64,000 nucleotides of DNA from Panicum virgatum (taxonomy: Eukaryota > Streptophyta > Magnoliopsida > Poales > Poaceae), in the NCBI RefSeq assembly GCF_016808335.1, contig NC_053146.1, positions 30,915,495-30,979,494 on the forward strand, in the 5' to 3' direction. Position numbers and translations under genes: made by a program. Positions within the stretch are counted from its first letter, which is position 1. Each line of letters opens with the position of its first letter. Under the pieces are notes generated by a model. That model worked only from the letters and a program-made list of their open reading frames with translations. It did not search any database and was not told the DNA's origin. Of this stretch, positions 21,479 to 32,301 are shown piece after piece.

Positions 21479-24478
21479 GAATATGATTGGCGAAGGTCAA
21501 GGAGATGTCGCTGAACAAGCTGATGATGGCAGCAATACCGACATATATTTGAATATGTCCGGTGATGGAATTGAGCCACCATCTATTCAGGATGACGCTG
21601 CTGCTGAACAAAGTGCTAATGTACATATCACAACTATACTTATTTGTAGTGACAATCATATTTTCATCTGAATCTATATGAATACAATGAATGTTTTTTA
21701 TAGCCGTCTGTATCATCGTCGCAGCAGAAAAAGACGAAGCGATGCCCAACAAAAAAACTGGAAGGGCGGTTCATTATAACGGAAGTTGGTCCAGATGGCG
21801 AACCGATCACTCCAGAAGCCGAATGTATTGTTAAGGACCACATCCCGATCAGCTTCAGGCTCTGGAAAGCTTCCAATCCAAGCGAGGAACGGGATGCGGT
21901 ACCCGAAAGAGAAAAAGAATGGTGCTGGCGGGAGCTTAAGAAAAACTTCACGGTTCTAGCTGAATCCGAAGAGATATACAAGCGTTGGACCCTGAGTAAG
22001 ATGGCCGAACAGCTGCAATCATTCAAGAAAATTTTAACGAAGAAATATATCAAGACCGGGACCACACCCGTATTTACCGGCGAGCTCGAAAAGCTCAGGG
22101 GTCACTGGGATGCATTTGTGAAATACAAGTCTTCAGAGCTTGGGCTTCAGAAGGTGCAGAAGGCCAAAGACAATGCCTTGAAAAAAGTGTACCATCACAC
22201 TCTAGGCCAAGGAGGCTACAAGCTTGCAATACCCAAATGGGAGAAGATGGAACAGGATCTGCTTGACAGAGGCATCCAACCTGCGACCATGAACTAGCCT
22301 GAAAGGTCAAGGACCTGGTTTTATGGTCACAGGGGAAGCTTGGATCAATTGACTGGTGACTGCATCTATGGGCCAAACATCCAGCGAGCAGCCCAGAGAC
22401 TACAGGAGGCCATACAAGTAGCGGCCGAGGGAACATTCCAGCCGGATAGAGAGAGGGACAAGCTGACTTACGCCCTTGGGAATCCAGAGCATCCGGGCCG
22501 CACAAGAGGCAAAGACGTGGTTCCGTGGAAGTATGGGTTTAGGGATTACATTGAATCATATAGAAGCCGGCAAAGAAGAAAGAATGATGAGCGGGAGCAC
22601 TTGCGAAGGCTAGAGGAACGGCTCATGTCACACGATCAAAGACTGGAGGAAGATGTTTAACGCCAAGTGGCCATAGCAATGAGCCAGCAACAGCAAGCGC
22701 AAATGGTGCCTCCAGAGCCTAATGTCACAGAAACAGCCGCCGGCAAAGAAGGTAGCTACCCCGGCTAAGGAGCCTCCAAAGAAGAAGGAAAAAGAGAAGA
22801 AAACCAAGGAGGCTCCTATTAAACCCTGGGACATGAGCCTTGAAGAATGAGATCGGATAACTCAAGAAAGAGTTAAAGAGTACTTGAAGTCGAAGCCAAA
22901 CCCGGAGCCCGAGAAAGTGATAAATCTGATAGATTTGAAATTTTTTAAGGGAATGTGCGAAGCAAATAAGAGAAAATTCATTCCAAGAGATCCCCCTTCA
23001 GACTACGAACGCACAATTATCAAAACTACTAAGAAAAAGAAGAGACAATCAAAGTCGTCGTCCGACGTTCCACAGCTCGGAGCCCAAAAGAAACAATCAA
23101 TAGAGCCTCTCGTAGTGGGACAGACGACGCAACAACAAGACTTTGTTACATTTTTGAAAGAATCAAATCTGACGGCGGCTCAGATTGCAGGGGGAGAAGA
23201 TATTCCAAAGGCCGATGTGGTCGTCAAATGGACGTATGAGCTGGGCAAAACTCTTGTACCCCCCGAAATAGTGTCCGTGCTTCCCAACGCAAATGTATAA
23301 GCTGCACCAGCACTAAATGCATGCGATGGCCGATTGCATCTTTATGCAGGGCGCAAAGATTAAAGATGACGATTTCTTACGGGGGAGGCCATTATATGGA
23401 TAAACTGGGAAGAAATTTACCAACTATTCCATCAGGAGGACCTCGACATCTCTATGGTCGGCTTGTGGGTTCTGTAAGTATTTTACTCTCCTTACGTATT
23501 GTTTTGCATGATCTCAACATACTGATCCCTTGATTTATTCGGTATCATGTAGAATGGAGATACAAACTTGCAGGAGAAAGGGATACTCTCACCTCGGCTT
23601 CATCGACCCAATTACTTGTAATTGGAGGATTCTACGCGACACTTCCGATGAGCTATACCAAAACTTGTTCAAGTACATAAGCGTTCATCACAACAAGCAA
23701 ATGATATGGTTTCCTTACAACATTGCGTGAGTGATTCCTTCCGTCTAACTCTTTCTATTCTGTAATCGAATTGTTTAAACCTTAACTACCAAGAACTGCC
23801 TCAGTATAATCTTGCAGTGAACATTGGGTCCTAATTGTCATAATTCCCGAGAAGAGCCTACTCGTGGTTGTGGACTCATTGAGGAGAAATCCAGAACAAT
23901 ACGAAAATCTTCTTAACATGATGAAAAAGTAATTCTACCACTACTCCGTCGATGACCGATAATTTGAATCACTTTGTTACTTGACTATAATTGTTCTAAT
24001 CATGCACAGGATTTGGAAACAATTCGCTAAAAATCATCCAGGCAAATTTGACAAGGAATTGAAGATCAAGACAGATTTTGCGGTACGCACTTGGATGATT
24101 CGTTGCACGATTCATTAGTTTTATTATATATTCATGTAAATACCTGATAATTTCTTCTCTCTTAAAGTCTATGAGACAGAAACAAGGCACTAATTTATGC
24201 GCATACTATGTATGCGAGAACATCCATGGTCTGGTAGGTCCTCCAAGGGCCTGGACAGATTGGGAGGAGGAAGTAAGTAAAAACTTGTTAATATTTGAAC
24301 TCGTATTTTAATTAGTCGAAATTAATTATTCCCTTTTTCCATAGGTCGAGGAGATGCGCGATAAACTCATACCAGAGGAAAAGACTATGTCGATTCAAGA
24401 ACAATTGTCTGGATTTATTGTTAAGCAAGTCCTCGATCCAAAAGGCGTATTCTACTATGATGGACTATCTAATATTGA
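21479..24478 (+). pseudogene. CACTA Transposase_24 / Ulp1-like cysteine protease gene, broken
   Basis: A multi-exon gene. A first exon (21479-21622) ends at a GT; the second starts after an AG at about 21703. Exon 2 carries a Transposase_24-type region (about 21900-22480) with PERSRTWFYGH and GDCIYGPNI, split by a stop at 22295 where a Trp is expected. A coiled, charged stretch and a Lys-rich linker follow, with stops at about 22658 and 22848. The C-terminal exons (about 23342-23470, 23553-23727, 23818-23932, 24010-24080, 24168-24273, 24344-24478) encode a C48-type protease. Visible are His in EHWVLIV, Asp in VVDSLRR and Cys in GTNLCAYYVC, the last after an upstream Gln. A one-base deletion near 23399 breaks the first protease exon. 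Ulp1-type enzymes cleave SUMO conjugates; their role in CACTA elements is unclear. GT/AG borders at most exons suggest it was once spliced. Confidence 0.8.
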
Positions 24479-24820
24479 TAATCGCAGCAAATATGATAAT
24501 ATACGCGTATATATGTAATTAAGAACGAATATACCTATGTAAATATATATGTGTGTGTATGTATTAAATTTATATTTATGAGTATGTATGTATTATATAT
24601 ATAAGCACTCCAATAATATATATGTGTGTATATATATAAGTGAATTAATTTATATATGAAAACTAACTAGAACAAATATTATATAAGTAACTATATATAT
24701 ATGTATGTATTAGTGGAGATCATACACACTGAATTCCGATACAAAAGTTTAATTGAAATGCAAAAGTATAATTGAAATAGAAAAAAAATTGAGAACAGGA
24801 AAACAGGAAAAAAAAGTGAC
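24479..24820. other. AT-rich TA/TG microsatellite region
   Basis: TATATATGTGTGTATG-type simple sequence follows the second CACTA gene. No gene is seen. Confidence 0.7.
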
Positions 24821-24946
24821 CTTTTGTGCCGGTTGCCAGACCCGGGATAAAAGGACCCCCTTTTGTCCCGGCCTGGTGTTCTCGGTTGGGAAAACGGGAC
24901 AATAAGAGTTTTCCAACCGGAACAAATTAGCCTTTCTGTTGTAGTG
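24820..24946 (-). repeat. CACTA right terminal and subterminal repeats
   Basis: Motifs CCTTTTGTGCCGGTTG, CCTTTTGTCCCGGCC and CCAACCGGAACAAAT lead to the inverted terminus GTTGTAGTG ending at 24946. They mirror the left end. Confidence 0.85.
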
Positions 24947-24949
24947 CAA

Positions 24950-25395
24950 GGAGGCGGCTGTTGAAGAAGTCGTTGTGATCTCGTAGCTGAGCAGCCAGCT
25001 GTCGAACTAGTAGGTGTGGTCGCTTGCCGTAGCCGAGCAGGCGGCAGTCGAGGCAATCGGCGAGGTCGCCATGGCCGAGCGAGCGGCTGTGTCGTGGGGC
25101 GTGGATCACGAGCAACAATCGAATTTGTTGGCGCAACCCATCTGTCCGAGCAGGTGACCGCAGCCGAGTAGGCGACCATTGTAGTGGTCGGCGTGGTCGC
25201 CGTAGCCGAGTAGCTGGTCCAAGTAGTCGGCGCCGTCGTCGCAGTTGAGGGGGCGCCGTGGCCGAGCAGGCTGCCGAAGTAGTCGCTGCGGTTGACGTGG
25301 CCGAGCAGGCTGCCGAAGTAGTCGCCGCAGTCACAGTAGCCGGGCGGACGGCTGCCGAAGTGCTCGGCGCGGTTGTCGCGGCCGAGTGGACGGCG
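24950..25395 (-). repeat. 39-42 bp minisatellite, right copy
   Basis: Units CCGAGCAGGCTGCCGAAGTA plus GTCGCTGCGGTTGACGTGG repeat about every 39 bp. On the minus strand they read a 13-residue repeat around DYFGSLLGHVNRS. The phrase GATTAGATGCTAAAGAT follows at about 25425, as after the left copy. This suggests a larger repeated unit split by, or duplicated around, the CACTA element. Confidence 0.75.
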
Positions 25396-25489
25396 CAACA
25401 GAAGACCAAATTAAAACAACTTGATTGAATTAGATGCTAAAGATTCGATGCAAAATGAACATGGATACAAGATTCTCGGTTGACAATTT

Positions 25490-25830
25490 CTACTGCAATT
25501 TAAACCTATGTGCGTCAGCGACTGCAATATCAATCCATTGCAAGCACGTCTTCAGTGGTCTCCGACGACGAACGCGGCCACCGGCCAGCAGCTTCCAGAC
25601 ATGCGCAGAGAAGGCTTCCACGTCGTAGATGTGCTCGACGGGCACAGTGGAGACCACGCAGTTGCGGTGCACGTGAAGCTCCGATCCTGCCCTACCGCCG
25701 CATGCCTCGTCGGCCCGTCACCGGCGAGCGCAGCAAATCCTTGGAGAAATGGTTGCAGCAGGCGAGCGCGATTACGTGTGGCACTGCCGGGGGCACTGCC
25801 GGGGGCCTGCTAATACGCGCACGCCCCCCA
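25490..25830 (-). other. GC-rich coding-like fragment of unknown origin
   Basis: The minus strand holds a 60-codon frame (25490-25672) reading VSTVPVEHIYDVEAFSAHVW and on, in normal-looking composition for a grass exon; the plus strand also has frames of 101-109 codons. I cannot assign a protein. It may be a captured host gene fragment or decayed internal sequence of the Tat-type element. Between 25830 and 26040 I see nothing. Confidence 0.35.
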
Positions 25831-26039
25831 AGAAACTAAATAACAAACGATTTCCGACGACCTGGTCGGATTCCATATATGGCTTTGGGTTTCATTTCCT
25901 TTTCCATTTTGGGCCTTTGGGACGATTCCCTTTCTTTTTTGGGCCGCCTGCAGTAAATATAGCTCAGATTCGAATCCTCAAATCGGTTTCCAAGCTGTAC
26001 AACCGGATATCATTTGTCACTTATGTATAAAAAAATTGT

Positions 26040-26555
26040 TGTGCTCCTTAGCTTATTTATAAGTTGTATAACTTATGATGCACAAGTTGTCGAGCGGAAA
26101 AAACTTTATAACTTAATTTATGCCATGCTACATATCATATAACTTGTGAATGACAAGTTATAGTCTGAAAAAAACAATATTGAAAACTTCTGTGACATAT
26201 TGCTTATACCTAACTTATGATGTCAACCTGAGCTTGATACCGTGTGTACATAACTTATGTGTGTGTGACTTGTTTCTAAAAAAATGTATAACTTATTATG
26301 CATAACTTGTGATACACAAAACTTATGATGCATAACTTGTGATACGGAAAAACTTATGATGCATGACTTGTGATGCACAACTTGTGATGCGGGCTTGTGA
26401 TGCATAACTTGTGATACGCAAAACTTATAATGCATAACTTGTGATATGCAACACTTATAATGCATAACTTGTGATACGCAAAAACTTATGATGCATGACT
26501 TGTGATGCACAACTTGTGATGCATGCTTATGATGCATAACTTGTGATACGCATGA
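26040..26555. repeat. AT-rich minisatellite (CTTATGATGCATAACTTGTG)
   Basis: Words ACTTATGATGCATAACTTGTG and GATACGCAAA alternate. The regular core is 26287-26555, with a longer period of about 133 bp (the phrase GCATGACTTGTGATGCACAA recurs). Sparser, diverged copies of the word extend left to about 26070. The 104-codon minus frame across it is a repeat by-product. Confidence 0.8.
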
Positions 26556-27062
26556 CTATTTATGGGTCCTACGTATTTACAATTTCCAAAATATTCAAAA
26601 AATCTCGTGAACAAAAAAATAGGCTGTGTTGACTATGTGGGCCTCCAGTAACACTCCACGCGCGGCCCAGTGGCGCAATAATGAGGAAAGAGAAAATGGA
26701 AAGAAAAGGCCCATGGAGAAAGGCCTGCGGAGGGAGGCCCGGTGGCACCTTGTCGGATCGAAGTAGCGCGATCACGCGATTGGATTCGCGGAATTGATCT
26801 GCCTTGATCCTTGCGTAGACCAAAAGTGATCAAATTGTAATGCCGATGGCTGCATTCCCTGTGAACGCAGTGGTGGCCGCACTCGCCAGGCGGCGGTCGA
26901 TCAGGAAAAAGCCTCGGGAATAAAAAAATCAGGAACAAGAGATGGACTCCTGATTAGTTACGTGGAGGGGCAAACCGATCTAATCTTGACATTGAGAACG
27001 ACTCACCCAGTAGGATAGATGAATGTTGCTGCCATCAAATTCGACGTAAGGACTCTGAGATT
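26556..27062 (-). other. Probable 5' leader of the Tat-type element; no gene
   Basis: The DNA just inside the primer-binding site on the minus strand. It has frames up to 101 codons but nothing I recognise. Confidence 0.4.
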
Positions 27063-27079
27063 CCCTACCTGGCGCGCCA
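27063..27079 (-). other. Primer-binding site of Tat-lineage type
   Basis: On the minus strand the sequence TGGCGCGCCAGGTAGGG starts two bases after the LTR end. This form is typical of grass Tat-lineage Ty3/gypsy elements, and it fixes the element's orientation as minus. Confidence 0.75.
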
Positions 27080-27081
27080 AC

Positions 27082-27597
27082 TGTCGGATTGCTCATCCGG
27101 CCAGTCCACCAGGGGTGTACCTAGCGGTAGAGTTTAGGTGGAGAGATCTCGGAGCCAAGAACTTGATGGTAACACAAGACAATGATTTAGACAGGTTCGG
27201 ACCGCGATGCGCGTAATACTCTATGTCCTGTTTGGGGTTGGATCTATATTGCCTTGCGTTCGGGATGAGGAGCCGCCGAGGCCGGAGACGTCGTGGCTAA
27301 TGTGGTGTACAAAATTGTGATCTGTTGGGATGTCCCCTATGGGTACCCCCACGACTCCTTTATATAGTATAGGAGCCTTGTGTTACAAGTAAGGGTTTAG
27401 ATCTAGGGTTGTTTACAAGGAAGTGGGTCGGATAGAACCGCTAATAATCTGGGCAGTTTGTTCTGTCCTTCATCGTGATCTGCAGAGGACCCTTTCGTCG
27501 TCAAGCCGAGTGCTTGTCCGCCGAGTAGTCGAGCAGGGTAGTCTCCTGGAATCCGGGACCCTACTCAGTAGGGAGGTGCCTGGGTCTACCTTCGTCA
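27082..27597 (-). repeat. 5' LTR of a minus-strand Tat-type retrotransposon
   Basis: On the minus strand it begins TGACGAAGG and ends CCGACA, 516 bp, immediately followed by the primer site. The antisense of CTTTATATAG at 27357-27367 gives a TATA-like box in the right orientation. DNA to its right (27598 on) belongs to an Athila-like 3' region, so this element seems to have inserted there. No matching 3' LTR is present to its left. Confidence 0.75.
27357..27367 (-). promoter_or_regulatory. TATA-like box of the Tat-type LTR
   Basis: The minus strand reads CTATATAAAGGAG within the LTR. Activity is inferred from position. Confidence 0.45.
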
Positions 27598-28091
27598 ATA
27601 GCCATGCCCAAAACTAAATAAAGGAGAAAGATAGATCATGCTAGGGAGTTCACTATCCACCAAAAATATTCCACACACTTGCACCTCTTGATCAGGTTGT
27701 ATGACTTGTTTCTGCTCGGATCTTGTTTTTTGACTTAACAATATAAGCAAAGCAAACATGCCTCTTAACTCTACCCAATGCTCCAGATAAGCCTGATTAG
27801 CTGGTAGGGAGAAAAAGGCAACAACTTTGCCTTGGTGAGGATACAAAACAAAAAGAGCGACTTGAGAGAATAATTTGAGGAGAAAAGCTATTCTTTTGTT
27901 TTCAAAAATCAAAACCTTAAAGTAGCTGAGCAGGAAGAGCTAGGAATCTAAAATCTAAATCGTTCCATTTTTCAATTACCCAAGATCGCATGGTAGCCAC
28001 TCAAAAATTCACAAGTTTCAGATGGATCGTGGAATAACTTGTACGCAGGTTGCATTCAAGGAGTGGCATCCACCTTAGTCCTCACACCTTT
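27598..28091 (+). other. 3' internal remnant of an Athila-like element; no gene
   Basis: The DNA between the Tat LTR and a polypurine tract. A 105-codon minus frame has no recognisable domain. It is assigned to the Athila-like element by the polypurine tract and LTR that follow. Confidence 0.55.
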
Positions 28092-28126
28092 ACTCAAGGA
28101 CGAGCAAAGGACTAAGTGTGGGGGTG
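28092..28126 (+). other. Polypurine tract with conserved upstream module
   Basis: CTCAAGGACGAGCAAAGG is followed by ACTAAGTGTGGGGGTG and the LTR start TGTTGACGG. It matches the modules at 5791 and, inverted, at 43574. Confidence 0.8.
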
Positions 28127-29432
28127 TTGTTGACGGTCCTTAAGTGCTAAAATCGACCGTAAACTCCTGCAACATTTCAGAACTTTTCAGCACAAAACTT
28201 AGATATAGGGCTTATAGCTAATCAATTTCATGAGTTTTGGTGAATTGTGATATGCAGGCACCCATTGTTGCATTCGGGCATAAACACAAGTGAACACGCA
28301 GAGAAATACACAGATGATCCAGTCTTGCGTTTCACTTACAAGAAGAGCCCACAAACCATAGGAAATGGACGTGCCACGCAAGATGCATGACATGGACAAC
28401 ACAAGGATCCCACAAGGAGTGTGTCGACCAAAGATGGGCCCAAACGGCCATGAAAAGGGGTCGGGCGACCCCAGGGCTTGGCCGACCCCCCCAGTGAGCC
28501 CAATCAGGCCCATCTTTGACGTAGAGTGCCCCTACTCTTCCTCAAGGCGGTGCCGTGGTGCTTCATCCTTATTCCGGGAGATAAGGTTTCCATACAAAGG
28601 GTGACATGGAATAGCCCCTACTCCTCCACCACTATAAAAGGGGGCCTCCACCCCTCTCCCTCATGAATTCATCCCACTATTCACACACCCATCCATTCAC
28701 CATTCACTCACTTTCATGTGAGGGAGATAGAGTAGAGAGACTCCTCTTGTATCTTAGCCTAGGGAGTGTGTGAGGAAGAGTGCGGAGAAGAGCCAGACTT
28801 GTCGGTGTCTCTTCGGCTTGTACCTTGATGGATACGGTATGTTTGGAGTACATATTCGGGTTCTTCTATTCGATGAGTTTAAGTTAAGTTATTCTTTTGT
28901 TCTCATTTGTTTGCGAGATCATCATCATTCTAGTAACGGATGCTCTAGAGGAGGGCTCTTATAAAGATGGGATAACCCTGCGCAACTCTAGAATAGTAGT
29001 CGAAGGCATAGGCGTGGTGTTTGGGCCTTAGATTACCTTTGTTTTCTCTGAGACTCCACGGCGTGAAAGGAGTAGACGGCAAGTGGTGACAACCCTATCC
29101 GTCTGGCATAACAACAGTTGTTGCGTTTAGCGAAGTCCCCAACGTTCGGGTTCAGCAGTAGTGCAATAGTCGGAGGTCCTTTGCAGACCAGGGTCAGACC
29201 GGTGCCTGAAGCAAACGAGTGATAGCACGAGTTTATCTTTCTTGAACCTATCCTTAGACTCTGCCCTAAGGCCTCTCTATCTCTTACCTTTCTCGGGGTA
29301 ACCTAGTTAGAAGATAGTTGCACTCCCATTCCCCGTGGAAAATATGATATCCTGAATACTCCCGGGTGAAGTGCTACAACGGTATTTCTGTGCGCTTGCG
29401 GACTTCTCTGTGAGGGTTAAGAAATACCAACA
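28127..29432 (+). repeat. 3' LTR of an Athila-like element
   Basis: 1306 bp from TGTTGACGGTCCTTAAG to TACCAACA. It is preceded by a polypurine tract and has a TATA-like box (ACTATAAAAGG, 28631-28641) and the GTGCGCTTGCGGA motif near its end. No primer-binding site follows, and gag-like sequence starts almost at once, so DNA was lost at the right border or a second element was joined there. Confidence 0.8.
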
Positions 29433-29437
29433 GTAGT

Positions 29438-30351
29438 TCTATCAACCCCAGAGGTACTACGATGGATAACATCCGTCTTTGGTTGTTCTCATTCTTTTTG
29501 CTCGGCAAAGCGAAGACGTGGTTCTACACCAACAAAGCAGACTTCACAACTTGGGATGCCTGTTCCAATGCATTCCTGATGAAGTACTTCCCGGTGGGAA
29601 AAACCAATGCCCACCGGAGCAAAATCTCTAGATTTCAGCAGCTTCCAGATGAAGCCACCCCGGAAGCTTGGGAGAGATTCCATGAATACATTGCAGCATG
29701 CCCCCAGCACGGCATGGAGGAATGATTTGATTATTCAGTGTTTTTTCCATGGACTAAACACACCAGCTCAGAACCACATCGATGCAGCATCATGTGGTTC
29801 CTTCCTCTCGCTCGACGTCAAGGAGAGAAATGCGCTGGTAGAGAAGATTGCTTCCAACCAGAGTTGGAAAGGAGAAAGGCAGTAGCAGGCTCGCAAGGGA
29901 ATTCATCATATTGACAGTGTCGATATGCTCGCCGCCAAGATGGACCTTCTCATGAAGAGGCTGGAGTCTCCGCACCAAGAGGCCAACAAGATTATGGACT
30001 CTTGCATGACATGCGAGACTTGTGGAGAAACTGAACATATAGGCAACTCTTGCCCGATCACCCAGGTGGAAGCCAACTTCGTCGGAGCGAACAACTCCAA
30101 CAACACAAGCTTTCGTCCTCAGTAGGGTTGGAATTCCAAGCCCAACCTCCCCTTCGGTCAACAGCAAGGTATGAACTTAAATAACAACTTTCAGCCTAAT
30201 CTAAAAGACCTAGTTTACGGCCAAAAGCAAATTAATGATAACATTAGTAAGAAATTCCTAGCTAATGATAAGATCTTGGAATCTTTGGCCGGACAACTAG
30301 AGGGCCTGAACTCTGTTATTAAGAATCAGTTGAATATTAACAAAATGATAG
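29438..30351 (+). pseudogene. Athila-type gag remnant
   Basis: Gag forms the virus-like particle that packages retrotransposon RNA. The fragment begins within the Retrotrans_gag domain (LLGKAKTWFY at about 29500, PEAWERFHEYI, CPQHGMEE), so its N-terminal part is missing. A stop at 29723, two more near 29883 and 30123, and frame changes break it. A zinc knuckle C-X2-C-X4-H-X4-C (CETCGETEHIGNSC) lies at about 30014-30055. Beyond it, NNNFQPNLKDLVYGQKQIN and a coiled region match the corresponding part of the gag at 38330-38530. The fragment stops at 30351, where an LTR scrap begins. Confidence 0.85.
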
Positions 30352-30541
30352 TGTCGGTTCGGGAAATGGCCAACTATCAAACTACTCGATTGCTAGTGTG
30401 TCGTGCGCTGGATTGGATATGGTCTAGCACACAATGACTCGAGAATTTAGACTGGTTCAAGCTGGAAATGCCCTACGTCCAGTATGGGGGGTGGTTCTCT
30501 TGCTCTATTGCTCGAGCCCAGGTGCTCAAAGTTCAGAGGGG
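30352..30541 (-). repeat. Truncated Tat-type LTR end
   Basis: The segment begins TGTCGGTTCGGG, the inverted CCGACA end seen in the LTR at 27082. It contains TTTAGACTGGTTCAAGC and CCTACGTCCAGT, phrases typical of grass Tat-lineage LTRs. It is inserted into gag and stops abruptly at 30541, where the duplicated segment starts. Confidence 0.5.
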
Positions 30542-31598
30542 AGCCTAGTAACTGATCGGCCTAGCAAATGGACATACCTCCCACTCTCTCTTAGAGATAG
30601 GAAGTTAAATTTTGTTGCAACACCGCGACTACAAAGATGTGGTGGTTCTCTGTAGTCAGGGAGAGTGGCCCTGATCCATGAACCGGAATGATAAGCAAAA
30701 GGTAGCTTGGCAGTGATTCAACAGTACTCCAAGTGTGTGTGCTAGGTTTACCCTTGCACGGTTGAAAATTCGATTCAGAATCGTCCTTTTCTCACGAAGA
30801 TTGAGACTACTTGATCCCTTTGCTACATAGAGTAAGAAGTGAAACAATAATGATACCAAATATGGTTGGATGAAATTAATTCCTCTACCGTGTTTGTATA
30901 GATAGGTGCATACTTAGAATGATTAATACAACTAGAATTTGAAAGCTAAAATTTAAAATAAGGACATACTCTTTGTGGCTTTTTAGCAAAAGTAAACCCA
31001 AAACCATTCTAAGCCCAGCATGTCTAGATATGGGGTTGCTATATACCCTTAATCGGATCAGTCTTGCTGAGTATTAGTATACTCAGTCTTGTTAGTGACT
31101 CCGTTTTCAGGGATGACTTTGGAAGACTCAAACACTAGCTTGATTTGGCCTAGTGTTATACCTTCTGGCCGGTCTATGGAATGGGAACCAACTTCGACTA
31201 GCAATAACTCGGATGAATGATGTCATGTTCGGGCTTATCATGGAATCTACCCTATGACGTTTGTGTATAGTTTTGTTTTAATTTCCGCTGCAGAACTCCT
31301 AAAGTAAGCATAGCTTACTTTTATGTCTTATATTTTAATAAAGTTTGTAAAAGCTAGAATTATAAGTTACTAGCTTCAAAACTCTGATGTAAATTACACC
31401 TTTTATCTATGTGATGTAAAATATTGTAGAATGTTGTATCTCTGACTTGCCTTCATGCGGGACATATACTTGTGTTACGATCGGATATTCAGTGGTTTCA
31501 TCGGGATGTTACACGACAGACCAATGATTATACCGGTTAAGGTGTGCTTAGATGTTTAGCGCACTCGATCTGGTGTAATTCAGATTGGTTCTGCCACA
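30542..31598 (+). repeat. 5' LTR of a Tekay-like chromovirus, left-truncated (copy A)
   Basis: It ends GGTTCTGCCACA two bases before a tRNA-Met primer site. In copy B the same LTR continues further left (to about 53 kb), so this one has lost more than 1 kb at its start. The frame 30656-30859 on the minus strand is incidental. Confidence 0.75.
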
Positions 31599-31600
31599 GC

Positions 31601-31613
31601 TGGTATCAGAGCA
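31601..31613 (+). other. Primer-binding site, tRNA-Met type (copy A)
   Basis: TGGTATCAGAGCA is complementary to the 3' end of plant initiator tRNA-Met, as in chromoviruses and many copia elements. Leader DNA without a gene follows to 32301. Confidence 0.9.
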
Positions 31614-32301
31614 GGCAAGTATACACTGGAGGGTACAACAAACCTTAGAAAGGTTTTGAATAAAAGATGTGCTCTACAAAGTGTTTACAAAACTGTGTTG
31701 GACTCGTTATGGATTGTGCTTAAACCGTAAAGCCCTAGGGTGATGATCTTATGGGTATTCTAAGGTGGCTATCAGCTATATATATGATGTGTTTCTGCAG
31801 GTATACTAACCATGGTTCGATAGGTTAAGAACGGTTAGGATTTGTCAACTAGATAATATAGAGAGAGACGTATCTATGCCAACGAAAGTAACCACGTAAG
31901 ACCAAATGTATTTGGCAGTTATTTTTGGTGGTGAGGACGATAGAACGTGCATGCATTATTTAAACTTGAATGCTTTGCTTTTTGTACAAGTTAGTGATGC
32001 TTGAACATCTTTTTAAGGATATCTAGAGTGTTTATCTTGATTGATTGGTTAGTGAGATTTCGGTGAGTTCCTTGTTCCAAAACCTAGATCTAGTTGACCT
32101 TAGGAGAAGTAAACTAATTGAGTTTAGATCGAGTTTTGTACCCTTGATCTTTTGTTCAAGGAATGTTCAAGTGATCAACTAGCCTTGTTCATAGTTTGAT
32201 CATTCTTGATTCTTTTGAAACTTTACATTTCAATGAATCCTACCTTATAGCTTTTTGTGTCCCTTTTTGACAACATCTTACCATTTGAATCTTTGTTTCA
32301 G

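Larger units (their letters stand above)
16470..24946 (+). mobile_element. CACTA (En/Spm) DNA transposon, defective
   Basis: The left end CACTACTACAGAATAGG (16470) and right end GCCTTTCTGTTGTAGTG (to 24946) are imperfect inverted repeats of the CACTA type. Subterminal TTTTGTCCCGGTTGG / CCAACCGGGACAAAA hairpins occur at both ends. Flanking trinucleotides are CCA and CAA, so the 3-bp target duplication is imperfect. The cargo is a TNP2-type transposase gene with its catalytic middle deleted, then a Transposase_24 plus Ulp1-protease gene with stops. Short tandem repeats and a GC-rich insert lie between the two. It could not transpose on its own. It sits between two minisatellite blocks of the surrounding Tat-type element. 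Confidence 0.9.

Noticed and set aside
16470..24946. 3-bp target duplication of the CACTA element
   Set aside because: Flanks are CCA and CAA, which do not match fully, so I do not claim it as a confirmed duplication.
26223..26537. His/Ser/Val-rich 104-codon minus-strand frame
   Set aside because: It is a product of the AT-rich minisatellite.
24950..27597. A complete Tat-type element reaching from 27597 to the left end of the 106-bp array
   Set aside because: No 3' LTR or polypurine tract is visible at the left side, so completeness cannot be claimed; only the 5' LTR and primer site are supported.
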